From Pseudomonadota bacterium (lineage in GTDB: Bacteria; Pseudomonadota; Alphaproteobacteria; Azospirillales; Azospirillaceae), in contig JAFAFA010000061.1 of the NCBI GenBank assembly GCA_023423695.1, positions 99,092 to 163,091 on the forward strand: 64,000 nt of DNA. The letters are read 5' to 3'. The stretch's first letter is position 1, and every line of letters begins with the position of its first letter. This document shows, piece by piece, positions 36,136-45,116 of the stretch. The notes beneath the pieces were generated by a model, which was not told the origin of the DNA, did not search any database, and was given only the letters and a program-made list of their open reading frames with translations. Made by a program: the position numbers and the translations under genes.

Positions 36136-38706
36136 TCAGGGCAGCTGGACCGCAGACCGCCATTGCCGCAGGAAAGTCCCGCGCTTGAGAGGGTCGAGGA
36201 AGACCAGCAGCGCCGCGCTGAGCGCTATGGGCTGCAGGGGCGCCATGGTGCTGGAGCGCAGGCCGGCGGCCGAGGCCTCGCGTGTCACCGAGGAGGACAG
36301 CGCGTAAAGGGCGGAGCGGTCGGCGACCACCTCCTGCCCGCGGGTGGACAGCAGGTAATCGATGAACAGGCCGGCCAGACGGGGGCGGGGGGCCGATTTC
36401 GGGATGACCGCCACGCGCGAGATGACCAGCGTGTAGTCCTCCGGCATCACGATGCCGATGGGCGCGCCCGCCGCCACCCGCGCCCGCGCGTAGGACCCCA
36501 GGACATTGTAGGCGATCAGCGCCTCGCCCCGCTCCACCATGTCGAGAAGGTCGGCAGTGCAGCAGGCCGTCCGCACCTGGGCATTGCCCATCAGCGCCAC
36601 CAGTTGCCAGTACTGGCTGAACAGCAGCGCGTCGTGCGAGGCCAGAAGATAGCCGATGCCGCTGCTGGTGACGTCATAGGTGGCGACCAGCCGGCCGTAA
36701 TGGGCGCGATCCTCGCGCAGCAGCCGGATCAGCGCGTCGCGGGTGCGCGGCACCCGGTCTTCGGCCAGGCGGTTGCGGTCGTAGGCGATCACCGCCGGTT
36801 CGAAGGTGAAGCCGAAGGCCTCGTTCCGCCAGTTGGCCCAGCCCGGCAGGAATTGGCTGTCGGCCGGGATGTGGGGCTGGGTGTGGCCGTCATTCACCAG
36901 CTTGACCTGAAGGTCGGCGGCGGAGCTGATCAGCAGGTCCGGCTTGTCCGTCTCGGCATCCTTGACCGCGCGGGCGTAGAGCTCGGACGTGCCGACGTCG
37001 ACATACTCCACCGTGACATCCGGATGCGCGCGCTGGAAGTCGAGGACCAGCGGCTCCATCGCCTGCCGGTCGGTCGCCGCGTGGATGCGCAGCCGGTCCC
37101 GCGCCGTGCCGGGGGCCGGATAGGTGATGGTCTGTGTCGCCGCCGGGGGCGCCGTTTGCGCCGCCGACTGCTGGGGCGACCAGAAGCCGGTCAATGCCGC
37201 GAAGGCCACGGCCAGCAATGCCGCCCGGCCGCCAGACGGGCCGGCGATGGGATCGGACCCGGTGGCGGCGGCGGTGCCGGCGAGCGCCCCGGGGAAGTCG
37301 ATCCGCGCCACCAGCCCGCTGCCCGGCCGGTCGAGCAGCGACAGGGCGGCGCCATGCGCCTCGGCCACGGAATGGACGATGGCCAGCCCCAGCCCGCTGC
37401 CGGCGACCCCTGCCGCCGAACTGCCGCGTCCGAAGCGGGTCAGCACCTTCGTCTTTTCCGCGTCCGGAATGCCGGGGCCGCGGTCGGCCACCTCGATGCG
37501 CAGGCCGCGGTCGCCGGGCCGGCGGGTCAGGGACACGTCGATGGCGCCGGCGGACCCGGCATATTTCACAGCGTTGTCGACGAGGTTGGTCAGCGCCTCG
37601 CGCAGGCTGATGGCGTCGCCCGGGACCAGACCCGGTTCGGCCGCGGGATCGACCTCCAGCCGGATCGGCGTCTCTCCGGCGACGGGCCGCGCCCGCTGGA
37701 TCACCTGTTCCAGCAGCGCGCCGATGTCCACGTCTTCCGGGTTCAAGGCCTCGCTGCGGTGCATCACCATGGCGTGGTTGAGAAGCTGGCTGGTGAGCTG
37801 GCTGGCCTCCACCGCGTTGCGGTGGACACGCTGGGCGATGCGGCGCAGGGCGGCGGGGTCGTCCTCGTCAGCCGCGAGTTCGGCCTGCAGGCGCAGACTG
37901 GCGAGCGGCGTGCGGATCTGGTGGGCGGCGTCCGCCAGGAAGGTCTGCATGGTGTCCAGATTCGACTTCAACCGCTCCATCAGCTGGTTGATCGCGTGGA
38001 CCAGCTGCGACACCTCTTGGGGCGGCGGCATGGCGATGGGGGAGAGGTCGCGGGCGTGCCGGTCGCGCAGCACGCGCTCCAGCGAGCCGAGCGGGGCCAG
38101 CGCCTGCCGGATGCCGAACCACACCAGCCCTGCCACGGCCAGCATGGCGAAGACGATGGGCAGGAATGCGTTGGCGAGGATGTCGCGCGCCAGTGCCTGC
38201 CGCTCCTCCCGCGTCTGGGCGACGGCGATGGTCACCCAGCCGGCAAGGCCCGGCTGCGCCACGAAGCGGTCCAGCGTGGCGACGCGCACCCGCGCGTCGC
38301 GGTAGGTGGCATCGGCGAATTGCGGGTGGACGCTGGCGCCGGACTTGGCGGTCACCGGCAGGTCGTCGTATCCCGTGACCGGCGATCCGTCCGGCGCGAC
38401 GATGCGGTAGAACAGCCGGTCGCGCCCGCCGCCCTGCTCCTCTCCGCCTTGCGCCAGGATGCTGAGCGAGGAATAGGGCAGATCGACCAGGAACCGTCCG
38501 TCCTGCACGCGCACTGTGTCGGCGATGGACAGGGCGGACGCCGCCAGCAGGCGGTCGAAGGCGGCGTCGGCGGCGCGCCGGGCATAGGCGTCGACGAACA
38601 GGAACAGGCAGCCGGTCAGCACCGCCAGCACGCCGAGCAGCCGGATGAACAGGCGGCGGCGCAGCGAATAGGTCCCCTCATTCCCCGTTGCGGATTTCCG
38701 CCACAT
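36136..38706 (-). CDS. TctE-like sensor kinase fused to a periplasmic solute-binding domain
   Basis: The 856-residue protein starts as a TctE-type kinase: TM1 (about 20-40), a periplasmic sensor (about 45-165), TM2 (about 180-200), HAMP, His262 in DAAHQIRTPL, N box LTNLVDNAVKYAG, G1 DRGPGIP and G2 GSGLGLAIV. After residue 480 comes a further hydrophobic segment (about 492-510, LLAVAFAALTGFW) and then an iron/polyamine-type binding-protein domain (about 530-840; ATDRQAMEPLVLDFQRAHPD, YEDYTLVISR-like region). The third segment would place the binding domain in the periplasm. The gene overlaps the regulator gene by 29 bp. The fusion has no frameshift break in this sequence. Confidence 0.85.
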   Translation of the reverse strand: MWRKSATGNEGTYSLRRRLFIRLLGVLAVLTGCLFLFVDAYARRAADAAFDRLLAASALSIADTVRVQDGRFLVDLPYSSLSILAQGGEEQGGGRDRLFYRIVAPDGSPVTGYDDLPVTAKSGASVHPQFADATYRDARVRVATLDRFVAQPGLAGWVTIAVAQTREERQALARDILANAFLPIVFAMLAVAGLVWFGIRQALAPLGSLERVLRDRHARDLSPIAMPPPQEVSQLVHAINQLMERLKSNLDTMQTFLADAAHQIRTPLASLRLQAELAADEDDPAALRRIAQRVHRNAVEASQLTSQLLNHAMVMHRSEALNPEDVDIGALLEQVIQRARPVAGETPIRLEVDPAAEPGLVPGDAISLREALTNLVDNAVKYAGSAGAIDVSLTRRPGDRGLRIEVADRGPGIPDAEKTKVLTRFGRGSSAAGVAGSGLGLAIVHSVAEAHGAALSLLDRPGSGLVARIDFPGALAGTAAATGSDPIAGPSGGRAALLAVAFAALTGFWSPQQSAAQTAPPAATQTITYPAPGTARDRLRIHAATDRQAMEPLVLDFQRAHPDVTVEYVDVGTSELYARAVKDAETDKPDLLISSAADLQVKLVNDGHTQPHIPADSQFLPGWANWRNEAFGFTFEPAVIAYDRNRLAEDRVPRTRDALIRLLREDRAHYGRLVATYDVTSSGIGYLLASHDALLFSQYWQLVALMGNAQVRTACCTADLLDMVERGEALIAYNVLGSYARARVAAGAPIGIVMPEDYTLVISRVAVIPKSAPRPRLAGLFIDYLLSTRGQEVVADRSALYALSSSVTREASAAGLRSSTMAPLQPIALSAALLVFLDPLKRGTFLRQWRSAVQLP

Positions 38707-39352
38707 ATCCCAGCCCCCGAACCGTGCGGATCTCCATCGACGATCCCTGCATCTTGCGCCGCAGCCGCGAGACGTACAACTCGATGGCGTTCAGCGCGGT
38801 GGGCTGGTCCAGGCTGAACAGGCGGTCCATCAGATCCTCCTTCGACATCACCGCGCCGAGATGACCGAGGAACAGCTCCAGCAGCCGGAACTCGCGCCCG
38901 CCCAGTTCGACCGGCCGGCCATCGACCTGCACCAGTTTGGCCGCGGCGTCGAACAGGATGTTGCCGAACTGCGTGCGCGACGACGCCATGCCGTGGGAGC
39001 GGCGCAGCAGCGCCCGGCAGCGTGCCTCCAACTCGCGCAGGTCGAAGGGCTTGACGATGAAATCGTCGGCGCCGAGGTCGAGCAGGTCGATCTTCACGTC
39101 CACCTGCGACCGCGCGGTCATCATCAGCACCGGGGTGGCGTTGCGGCGCCGGCGCAGCTGGCCCAGCAAGGCCTGCCCATCGATGCCCGGCAGCATGATG
39201 TCGAGAAGGACAAGCTGGTAGGGCTCGCGGCGCAGCAGCTCCTCCGCCTCATGGCCGTCGGCCACCCAGTCTACCGCATAGCCCAGCTTGCGCAGGCGGT
39301 GGACGATGGCGTCGGCCAGATCCTCGGTGTCTTCGACGACGAGAATGCGCAT
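38678..39352 (-). CDS. tctD: OmpR-family response regulator, TctD-like
   Basis: The 224-residue protein has a receiver domain (acidic residues in VVEDTEDL, phosphoacceptor Asp51 in LLDIMLPG, Lys in IVKPFD) and an OmpR-type winged helix (about 125-220; GREFRLLELFLGH, RLRRKMQGSSMEIRTVRGLGY). Its 3' end overlaps the fused kinase gene. It is on the same strand as, and downstream of, the tctA/tctB/tctC genes, so it probably regulates them, as TctD does in tricarboxylate uptake systems. Confidence 0.92.
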   Translation of the reverse strand: MRILVVEDTEDLADAIVHRLRKLGYAVDWVADGHEAEELLRREPYQLVLLDIMLPGIDGQALLGQLRRRRNATPVLMMTARSQVDVKIDLLDLGADDFIVKPFDLRELEARCRALLRRSHGMASSRTQFGNILFDAAAKLVQVDGRPVELGGREFRLLELFLGHLGAVMSKEDLMDRLFSLDQPTALNAIELYVSRLRRKMQGSSMEIRTVRGLGYVAEIRNGE

Positions 39353-39386
39353 GGGCTGCCCCTCCGGTCAGGACCTGTCCGACGCC

Positions 39387-40214
39387 TCAATGGGCCATCA
39401 GGATCGGCAGTGTGGGCGGCTCGCGCAGGATGTCGAGCGTCACGCCGCCCCACACCCGTTCGCGGACGCGGCTGTGCCCGTAGCCGCCCATCACCAGCAG
39501 GTCGCATCCCAGCGTCTGGGCGTTCTCCAGCAGCGCCCGGCTGACGCCGGAGGATACGGCGATGCGCTGGACGGTGGCGACGATGCCGTGCAGGGCAAGA
39601 TACTGGGTCAAACGGTCAGGATCGGCCGAGCGGCTCTCCTGCGGCGTGTCGGTGGACAGCACGACGACCTTGCCGGCGCGGTGCAGGAAGGGGATGGCGG
39701 TGGCGACCGCACGGGCTGCCGCGGCACCGCCGTCCCAGGCGACCGCGACCGTGTCGCCGAGCGCCGCCGGCTCCGACTTCGGCGCCAGCAGGAGCGGCCG
39801 GCCGGACCCGAACAGCGCCGCCTCGATCACCGGGCCCATGGCGTTGGTGCCGTCGGACGCCTGGGCGATCACGGTGAGGTCGGCCAGCCGCGCCTCCTCC
39901 GACACGGTTTCCGCCAGCGGTCCGGTCGCCTGCTGCCAGGAGGCGGTGACGGCGCCATGACGGCCGCGGAATTCGTCGAACAGCTGGTGGGCGGCGTCCA
40001 CCACCTCCGCCTGTTCGGCCTGCCCGATGCGGATCAATTGCTCCACCAGCGCCTTGGGGATGGCGGCGCTTTCGATGGAGGTGCGGATTTCCACCTGCGG
40101 CATGACGCTGAGCCCCTCCACATGCGCGTCGAAGCGGTCGGCGACCAGAAAAGCGGAGGCGACGGCGCGGCGGTCCAGCGGACGGCCGGTGAGGGGGACG
40201 AGAACCTTCTTCAT
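39387..40214 (-). CDS. Universal stress protein, tandem UspA domains
   Basis: The start at 40214 follows GGAG. The 275-residue length suggests two Usp domains: an N-terminal one (about 1-140, KKVLVPLTG) and a C-terminal one (about 150-275) with the ATP-binding type motif GGYGHSRVRERVWGG and a PILMAH end. Such proteins are cytoplasmic stress factors. It sits between the tricarboxylate transporter genes and their two-component system on the same strand, which suggests co-expression. No specific partner can be named. Confidence 0.9.
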   Translation of the reverse strand: MKKVLVPLTGRPLDRRAVASAFLVADRFDAHVEGLSVMPQVEIRTSIESAAIPKALVEQLIRIGQAEQAEVVDAAHQLFDEFRGRHGAVTASWQQATGPLAETVSEEARLADLTVIAQASDGTNAMGPVIEAALFGSGRPLLLAPKSEPAALGDTVAVAWDGGAAAARAVATAIPFLHRAGKVVVLSTDTPQESRSADPDRLTQYLALHGIVATVQRIAVSSGVSRALLENAQTLGCDLLVMGGYGHSRVRERVWGGVTLDILREPPTLPILMAH

Positions 40215-40315
40215 GGCGTGTTCTCCGTACAGGGACCGGCTTACGGAATCCAGGCGGTTTCCGGATTTCAGGCTGGAAAGGGCGAACAGACCGCCGCCGA
40301 TCGGATCGCCGCCGA

Positions 40316-41839
40316 TCAAACCGCCGAGGTCTTGCCGGGATGATCCGGCGCGGCTGCGGCGCGGCTGCGGCGGCGCATCACCAGCGGCCCGACCACCAGC
40401 AGCACGGCGATGGCGAGCAGCGCGGCGGAGATCGGATGGGTGATGAAGACGGTGGCGTCGCCCTGGCTGATGGCGAGCGCGCGGCGGAACTGCTGTTCGG
40501 CCAGCGGTCCAAGGATCAGCCCGACGACGCAGGGCGCCACCGGCACGTTCAGCACCCGCATGCCGAAGCCGACCAGTCCGATCACCCACAGGATGACCAG
40601 ATCGACCACATTGTTGTTCAGCGTGTAGGCGCCCAGCGTGGAGAACACCAGGATGCCGGCATAGAGCCAGGGCCGAGGAATGACCAGCAGCTTCACCCAC
40701 ATTCCCACCAGCGGCAGGTTCAGCAGAAGCAGCAGAACGTTGCCGACATAGAGGCTGGCGATCATGCCCCAGACCAGTTCCGGGTTGGTGTCGAACAGCG
40801 TCGGGCCGGGCTGCAGGCCATATTGCTGGAAGGCGGCCAGCATGATCGCCGCGGTGGCCGAGGTCGGCAGGCCGAGCGACAGCAGCGGCGCCAGCACGCC
40901 GGCGGCCGACGCGTTGTTGGCGGCCTCCGGCCCGGCCACCGCCTCGATGGCGCCATGGCCGAACTCCTCCGGCTTCTTCGCCAGACGCTTTTCGACGAGG
41001 TAGGACAGGAAGGTCGGGATTTCGCTGCCGCCGGCCGGAAGCGCACCGATGGGGAAGCCCAGCAGGGTGCCGCGCAGCCAGGGCTTCCAGGAGCGCGACC
41101 AGTCCTCCCGGCTCATCCATTTGGAGCCCTTCAGCGCATAGACCTCTTCCCGCTCGAAGCGGAAGCGCGAGGCGACGTAGAGCGTCTCGCCCACCGCGAA
41201 CAGGCCGACCGCCACCACGACGGTGTCGATGCCGTCCAGCAACTCCGGCACGCCGAAGGCCAGCCGCGCCTGGCCGGTCTGCATGTCGATGCCGACCAGC
41301 CCCAAAGCCAGCCCGAGGAACAGGCTCCCCAGCCCGCGGGCCAGCGAGTTGCCCAGCACCGCGGTGACGGTGGTCAGCGCCAGCACCATCAGGGCGAAAT
41401 ACTCGGCCGGACCGAACAGCAGCGCCATCTTCACCATCAGCGGCGCCACGAAGGTCAGCGCCGCGGTGGCGATGGTGCCGGCGACGAAGGAGCCGATGGC
41501 GGCGGTGGCGAGCGCCTGGGCGCCGCGGCCCTGCCGGGCCATGGCGTGGCCGTCGATGGCGGTGACGATGCTGCCCGATTCACCCGGCGCGTTCAGCAGG
41601 ATCGAGGTGGTGGAGCCGCCATACATGGCGCCGTAATAGATGCCGGCGAACATGATGAAGGCGGAGGTCGGCTCCAGATGATAGGTGACCGGCAGCAGCA
41701 GCGCCACGGTGAGCGCCGGGCCGATGCCGGGCAGGACGCCGACCGCCGTGCCCACGGTGACCCCGATGGCCGACCACAACAGATTGTAGGGCGTCAACGC
41801 CACGAGGAAGCCGTGGCCGAGCGCGGCGAGGGTGTCCAT
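40316..41839 (-). CDS. tctA: Tripartite tricarboxylate transporter large membrane subunit
   Basis: The 507-residue protein has about 11-12 membrane segments and the TctA hallmark GVLPGIGPALTVALLLPVTY near the N-terminus, with a second glycine-rich inverted copy (FPIGALPAGGSEIPTFLSY, about residue 255). It forms the channel for citrate-like or other carboxylates delivered by TctC. The start follows a weak GGAAGG-type site. It is preceded by tctB with a 27-bp gap and followed by the uspA gene. Confidence 0.95.
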   Translation of the reverse strand: MDTLAALGHGFLVALTPYNLLWSAIGVTVGTAVGVLPGIGPALTVALLLPVTYHLEPTSAFIMFAGIYYGAMYGGSTTSILLNAPGESGSIVTAIDGHAMARQGRGAQALATAAIGSFVAGTIATAALTFVAPLMVKMALLFGPAEYFALMVLALTTVTAVLGNSLARGLGSLFLGLALGLVGIDMQTGQARLAFGVPELLDGIDTVVVAVGLFAVGETLYVASRFRFEREEVYALKGSKWMSREDWSRSWKPWLRGTLLGFPIGALPAGGSEIPTFLSYLVEKRLAKKPEEFGHGAIEAVAGPEAANNASAAGVLAPLLSLGLPTSATAAIMLAAFQQYGLQPGPTLFDTNPELVWGMIASLYVGNVLLLLLNLPLVGMWVKLLVIPRPWLYAGILVFSTLGAYTLNNNVVDLVILWVIGLVGFGMRVLNVPVAPCVVGLILGPLAEQQFRRALAISQGDATVFITHPISAALLAIAVLLVVGPLVMRRRSRAAAAPDHPGKTSAV

Positions 41840-41866
41840 TGATGCGTTTCCTTCCCGAAAGGACGC

Positions 41867-42349
41867 TTATTCGGTCGGCAGGAACCACTCGCCGACGGTG
41901 CCGATCGGCAGGTTCAGGTCGAGGCCGTAGTTGAAGACCGCGAAGGTCCCGCCGGCGAGCACGAGCCCGAACACGGCGTTCAGCAGGTAGCGGCGGTTGC
42001 CGAAGGCGCGCGCCACCGCGACGAACAGCAGGGCGGCCGATGGGATCCAGCCGAGATATTCGATCAGCAGGAACTGGGCGGCCAGTCCGGCCGCGACCAG
42101 CACCACCGCCCGCAGGTCCAGTTCCAGCCCGCCGTCATGCGCGATGTGCCCGGCGAAGGCTTCGCGCAGCAGCGACAGGGCGACCAGCATCAGGCCGGCC
42201 GAGATCAGGTAGGGGAACAGGGCGGGGCCGACGACGCTGCGGCCGGCGGACGGGGTCAGCATGGTCTCGACGGCGATCAGCGCGCCCAGGGCGAACAGGC
42301 CGCCGCCGAGCAAGGCTTCGCCGATCCGCAAACTGCGGCCAGTGGTCAT
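41867..42349 (-). CDS. tctB: Tripartite tricarboxylate transporter small membrane subunit
   Basis: The 160-residue protein has four predicted membrane segments (about 10-30, 42-62, 80-105 and 115-140), the layout of TctB. Sequence conservation in this family is low, so the call leans on topology and on its place between tctC and tctA. It stabilises the TctA channel. Confidence 0.9.
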   Translation of the reverse strand: MTTGRSLRIGEALLGGGLFALGALIAVETMLTPSAGRSVVGPALFPYLISAGLMLVALSLLREAFAGHIAHDGGLELDLRAVVLVAAGLAAQFLLIEYLGWIPSAALLFVAVARAFGNRRYLLNAVFGLVLAGGTFAVFNYGLDLNLPIGTVGEWFLPTE

Positions 42350-42413
42350 CGCATCCTCCCAGCTTCCATTCAGTGGCCGGCGGACACCCCTGGGACGCCC
42401 GCCGGAGCCGTCG

Positions 42414-43391
42414 TTACTTGGTAACGCCGATGTCCTTCAGCGTCCCTTCGATGCGGGCGCGGTCTTCCTTCAGGAAGGCGGCGAACTGGTCGGACGGCTG
42501 GTACTGGTCGATCCAGCCGCGCTGCTTCAGGATCTCCTGCCATTCGGGGCTGGCGACCACTTTCGCCACCGCCTCCTGAAGCTCCTTCATCTCGGCCGGC
42601 TTGGCGTTGGCCTGGGCGAAGATGCCGCGCCAGTTGACGAATTCCAGGTCGACTCCCTGCTCCTTCAGGGTCGGGGTCTCGGTGTTGGGGAGACGCTGCG
42701 GCGCGGAGACGGCGATGGCGCGCAGCTTTCCGGCCTGGAACTGCGGCGCGAACTCGTTGTAGCCGCCCATTCCCAGCGTCACATGGCCGCCCAGCGCCGA
42801 GGCCAGCAGCTCGCCGCCGCCGGCGGTGGCGACGTAATTGACCTTGGCCGGGTCGACGCCGACCGCCTTGGCGATCAGTCCGGCGAGGATCTGGTCGCTG
42901 CCGCCGGCCGATCCGCCGCCCCAAGACACCGAACCGGGATCGGCCTTGAATTTCTGCAGCAGGTCGCCGAAGGATTTGATGGGCGAGTCCGACGGCACGA
43001 CGATGGCGGTGTATTCGCCGGTCAGCCGGGCCAGCGGCGCCACCTGATCCAGCGTGACCGCCGACTTGTTGGTGACGATGGCGCCCAGCATGATTTGGCC
43101 GCCGACGAGAATGGCGGGGTTGCGCTTCTTGGCGGTGACGAACTGCGCCAGTCCGATGGTGCCGCCGGCGCCGGGGATGTTGGCGACCTGGACGCCCGAC
43201 GCCAGCTTCTGGTTCTGCAGCACCTGCTGGAGCGTGCGCGCATGCTGGTCCCAGCCGCCGCCGGGGCTGGCGGGGGCGATGATCTCCAGCCCCTTCAACT
43301 CGGCCAGCGACGGGGTGGCGGTGACGGTGCCGGCGATCAGGGCGGCGGCGGTGAACAGGCCCTTGAAGAGGGTGGCGCGACGGGTGCCCAT
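42414..43391 (-). CDS. tctC: Tripartite tricarboxylate transporter receptor (TctC), copy 1
   Basis: The start follows AGGAGG. The 325-residue protein has a signal peptide (about 1-30) and the TctC core: APASPGGGWDQHAR, NIPGAGGTIGL, DPGSVSWGGGSAGG. TctC proteins bind dicarboxylates, tricarboxylates or other organic acids in the periplasm. It is about 60-70 percent identical by eye to the second copy directly upstream, a tandem duplication. It lies 64 bp before tctB. Confidence 0.93.
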   Translation of the reverse strand: MGTRRATLFKGLFTAAALIAGTVTATPSLAELKGLEIIAPASPGGGWDQHARTLQQVLQNQKLASGVQVANIPGAGGTIGLAQFVTAKKRNPAILVGGQIMLGAIVTNKSAVTLDQVAPLARLTGEYTAIVVPSDSPIKSFGDLLQKFKADPGSVSWGGGSAGGSDQILAGLIAKAVGVDPAKVNYVATAGGGELLASALGGHVTLGMGGYNEFAPQFQAGKLRAIAVSAPQRLPNTETPTLKEQGVDLEFVNWRGIFAQANAKPAEMKELQEAVAKVVASPEWQEILKQRGWIDQYQPSDQFAAFLKEDRARIEGTLKDIGVTK

Positions 43392-43440
43392 GGGGTTCCT
43401 CCTGGTGTTTCTTGTTGATGAGGCGCGTTGCTCGACAGCT

Positions 43441-44412
43441 TTACTTGACGAGGCCGAGGTCGGTCAGGACGCCCCCGATCCGGCTGCGCTCGTCCTTGAG
43501 GAAGGCGGCGAAGCGGTCGGCCGGCAGGTAGAGGTCGATCCAGCCGCGCTCCTTGGCGATCTGCTTCCATTCGTCGGTCCGGACCATCGCGCCGACGGCC
43601 TCGTCCATCGCCTTCAGCTCGTCCGCCTTGAGGTTCCCCGGCGCCATCACGGCGCGCCAGTTCACCAGTTCCACGTCGACGCCCTGTTCCTTGAAGGTGG
43701 GGATGTCGATGCCGGGCACGCGCTGCGGCGCGGAGATGGCGAGCGCCCGGAGCTTCCCTGCCTGAAGCTGCGAGGCCATCTCGTTGTAGCCGCCGGTGGC
43801 GACCGTGATGTGGCCGCCCAGGATCGACGCCATCATCTCGCCGCCGGCCCCGGCCGCGATGTAGTTCATCTTGCCGACATCGCCGCCCACCGCCTTGACG
43901 ATCAGGGCATAGAGGATGTGGTCGGGGCTGCCGACGGCGAAGCCGCCCCAGGAGACCGAACCGGGATCGGCCTTGAATTTCCGGATCAGGTCGTCGAGCG
44001 TCTTGATCGGCGAATCCGCCGCGACGACGATCGGCTGGTATTCGCCGGTCAGACGGCCCAGCGGCGTCACCTGATCCAGCGTCACCGGCGACTTGTTAAT
44101 CAGGATGGCGCCGATCATGCCGAGGCCGCTGATCATCATGCCGGGATTGCGCTTTTTCGACGTGACGAACTGGCTGAGCCCGATGGTGCCGCCGGCGCCG
44201 GGGATGTTGACCACCTGGACGCCGGATGCCAGCTTGTGGTTCTGCATCACCTGCTGCATCGCGCGGGCATGCTGGTCGTAACCGCCGCCGGGATTGGCCG
44301 GGGCGATGATCTCCACCGACTTCAGTTCGGCCGAAGCGGAAGTGGTGAAGGACGCGGTGCCGAACGCCAGGGCTGCGGCGAATGCCAGCTTGGCGGAAAT
44401 GCCGAATTTCAA
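43441..44412 (-). CDS. Tripartite tricarboxylate transporter receptor (TctC), copy 2
   Basis: The start is TTG 44412, six bases after GGGAGGG; it gives a 323-residue protein with a signal peptide (about 1-28), the same size as the neighbour. Upstream in-frame ATGs add non-conserved residues that overlap another small reading frame. Core motifs are APANPGGGYDQHAR, NIPGAGGTIGL and DPGSVSWGGFAVGS. Differences from copy 1 cluster after residue 150 (for example SWGGFAVGSPDHI against SWGGGSAGGSDQI), which suggests a changed ligand pocket while sharing TctAB. Confidence 0.9.
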   Translation of the reverse strand: MKFGISAKLAFAAALAFGTASFTTSASAELKSVEIIAPANPGGGYDQHARAMQQVMQNHKLASGVQVVNIPGAGGTIGLSQFVTSKKRNPGMMISGLGMIGAILINKSPVTLDQVTPLGRLTGEYQPIVVAADSPIKTLDDLIRKFKADPGSVSWGGFAVGSPDHILYALIVKAVGGDVGKMNYIAAGAGGEMMASILGGHITVATGGYNEMASQLQAGKLRALAISAPQRVPGIDIPTFKEQGVDVELVNWRAVMAPGNLKADELKAMDEAVGAMVRTDEWKQIAKERGWIDLYLPADRFAAFLKDERSRIGGVLTDLGLVK

Positions 44413-44449
44413 GATGAACCCTCCCGACTGATTCCGGTCCCGTTGGGAC

Positions 44450-44641
44450 TTATCGTTTGTTGCTTTGCTGAACATCTGGGCGGGACAGGGGCGCCATCCC
44501 TCCGCCGGGCTGTCCGGGCCGCCGCTCCGGAAGCGGCATGTCCGGGAGCAGGATCGATCCGCCGGCGCCTGCGCCGTGCGCGGCGCCATGGAAGGCGGGC
44601 TTGCGGTCTTCTTCCAGTGGCCGCGCAGGCTGGTCCGCCAT
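44450..44641 (-). CDS. Possible small protein upstream of tctC copy 2
   Basis: A 63-codon frame starts at ATG 44641, seven bases after GGGAG, and ends 38 bp before the tctC start. The product is soluble, rich in Pro, Gly and charged residues, without membrane segment or recognised domain (it ends LSRPDVQQSNKR). A palindrome at 44671-44686 lies just upstream. The good ribosome binding site and position favour a real first gene of the operon or a leader peptide. Competing frames on both strands exist here, so confidence is low. Confidence 0.4.
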   Translation of the reverse strand: MADQPARPLEEDRKPAFHGAAHGAGAGGSILLPDMPLPERRPGQPGGGMAPLSRPDVQQSNKR

Positions 44642-45116
44642 GACGTTTCTCCCAGAGCGATCATTCGTGTTGGTGATTATTTACCAGACGAACCTGTCGT
44701 GAACCTGTCAGCCTTCGAGGGGATAGGCGAAATATCCGGGGCGGCGACGAACGGCTGAACATGCCGGGCTGGGTTTCGCGACGTCGAGTCGCTCACCAGT
44801 GCACTGCGGTATTCGGCGCGGGGGAGCTGGTGAAATCCCCTTTCCGAACCGCCATGACTTCCGGACCATGCAATTGGTCATACAATCAAGCAACAATGTC
44901 TGTTCGAAGGAGGTGTTTCTTCTCCTTTGAATGACATGGCGCGATAGTGGGTAATCACGGGCGGCCCATCTGACTCTGCTCCGGAACGCCGAAAGCTACT
45001 CCACGAGTTCAGTAATCGCACTTTCTCCTTTTGCGCTGTGGCACTGGCCAACCATCACAGGTTTCATTAGAGGCGGGTGGGCAATTCTGTCGCGAAATGG
45101 CAACGAGGGGGAGGTG
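44642..45116. other. Gene-free region between tct operon and norC
   Basis: This 475-bp stretch separates divergent units and has lower GC content than its surroundings, especially 44860-45110. It must hold both promoters. I see a palindrome near its left end, a hairpin (44907-44912 with 44922-44927) and no convincing reading frame. I found no clear FNR/Dnr box, NsrR site or sigma-54 promoter for the nor genes. Confidence 0.6.
44671..44686. promoter_or_regulatory. Imperfect palindrome, candidate operator of the tct operon
   Basis: TGGTGATTATTTACCA has perfect 4-bp ends (TGGT/ACCA) around an AT-rich centre. It lies 30 bp upstream of the small frame and 259 bp upstream of the tctC copy 2 start. 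TctD binding is possible but untested. Confidence 0.35.

Noticed and set aside
44872..44891. FNR-like TTGGT...ATCAA before norC
   Set aside because: The half-sites have the wrong spacing and the left half is a poor match.
45039..45054. Sigma-54-like TGGCAC before norC
   Set aside because: The -12 part reads AACC instead of TTGC, so the element is incomplete.
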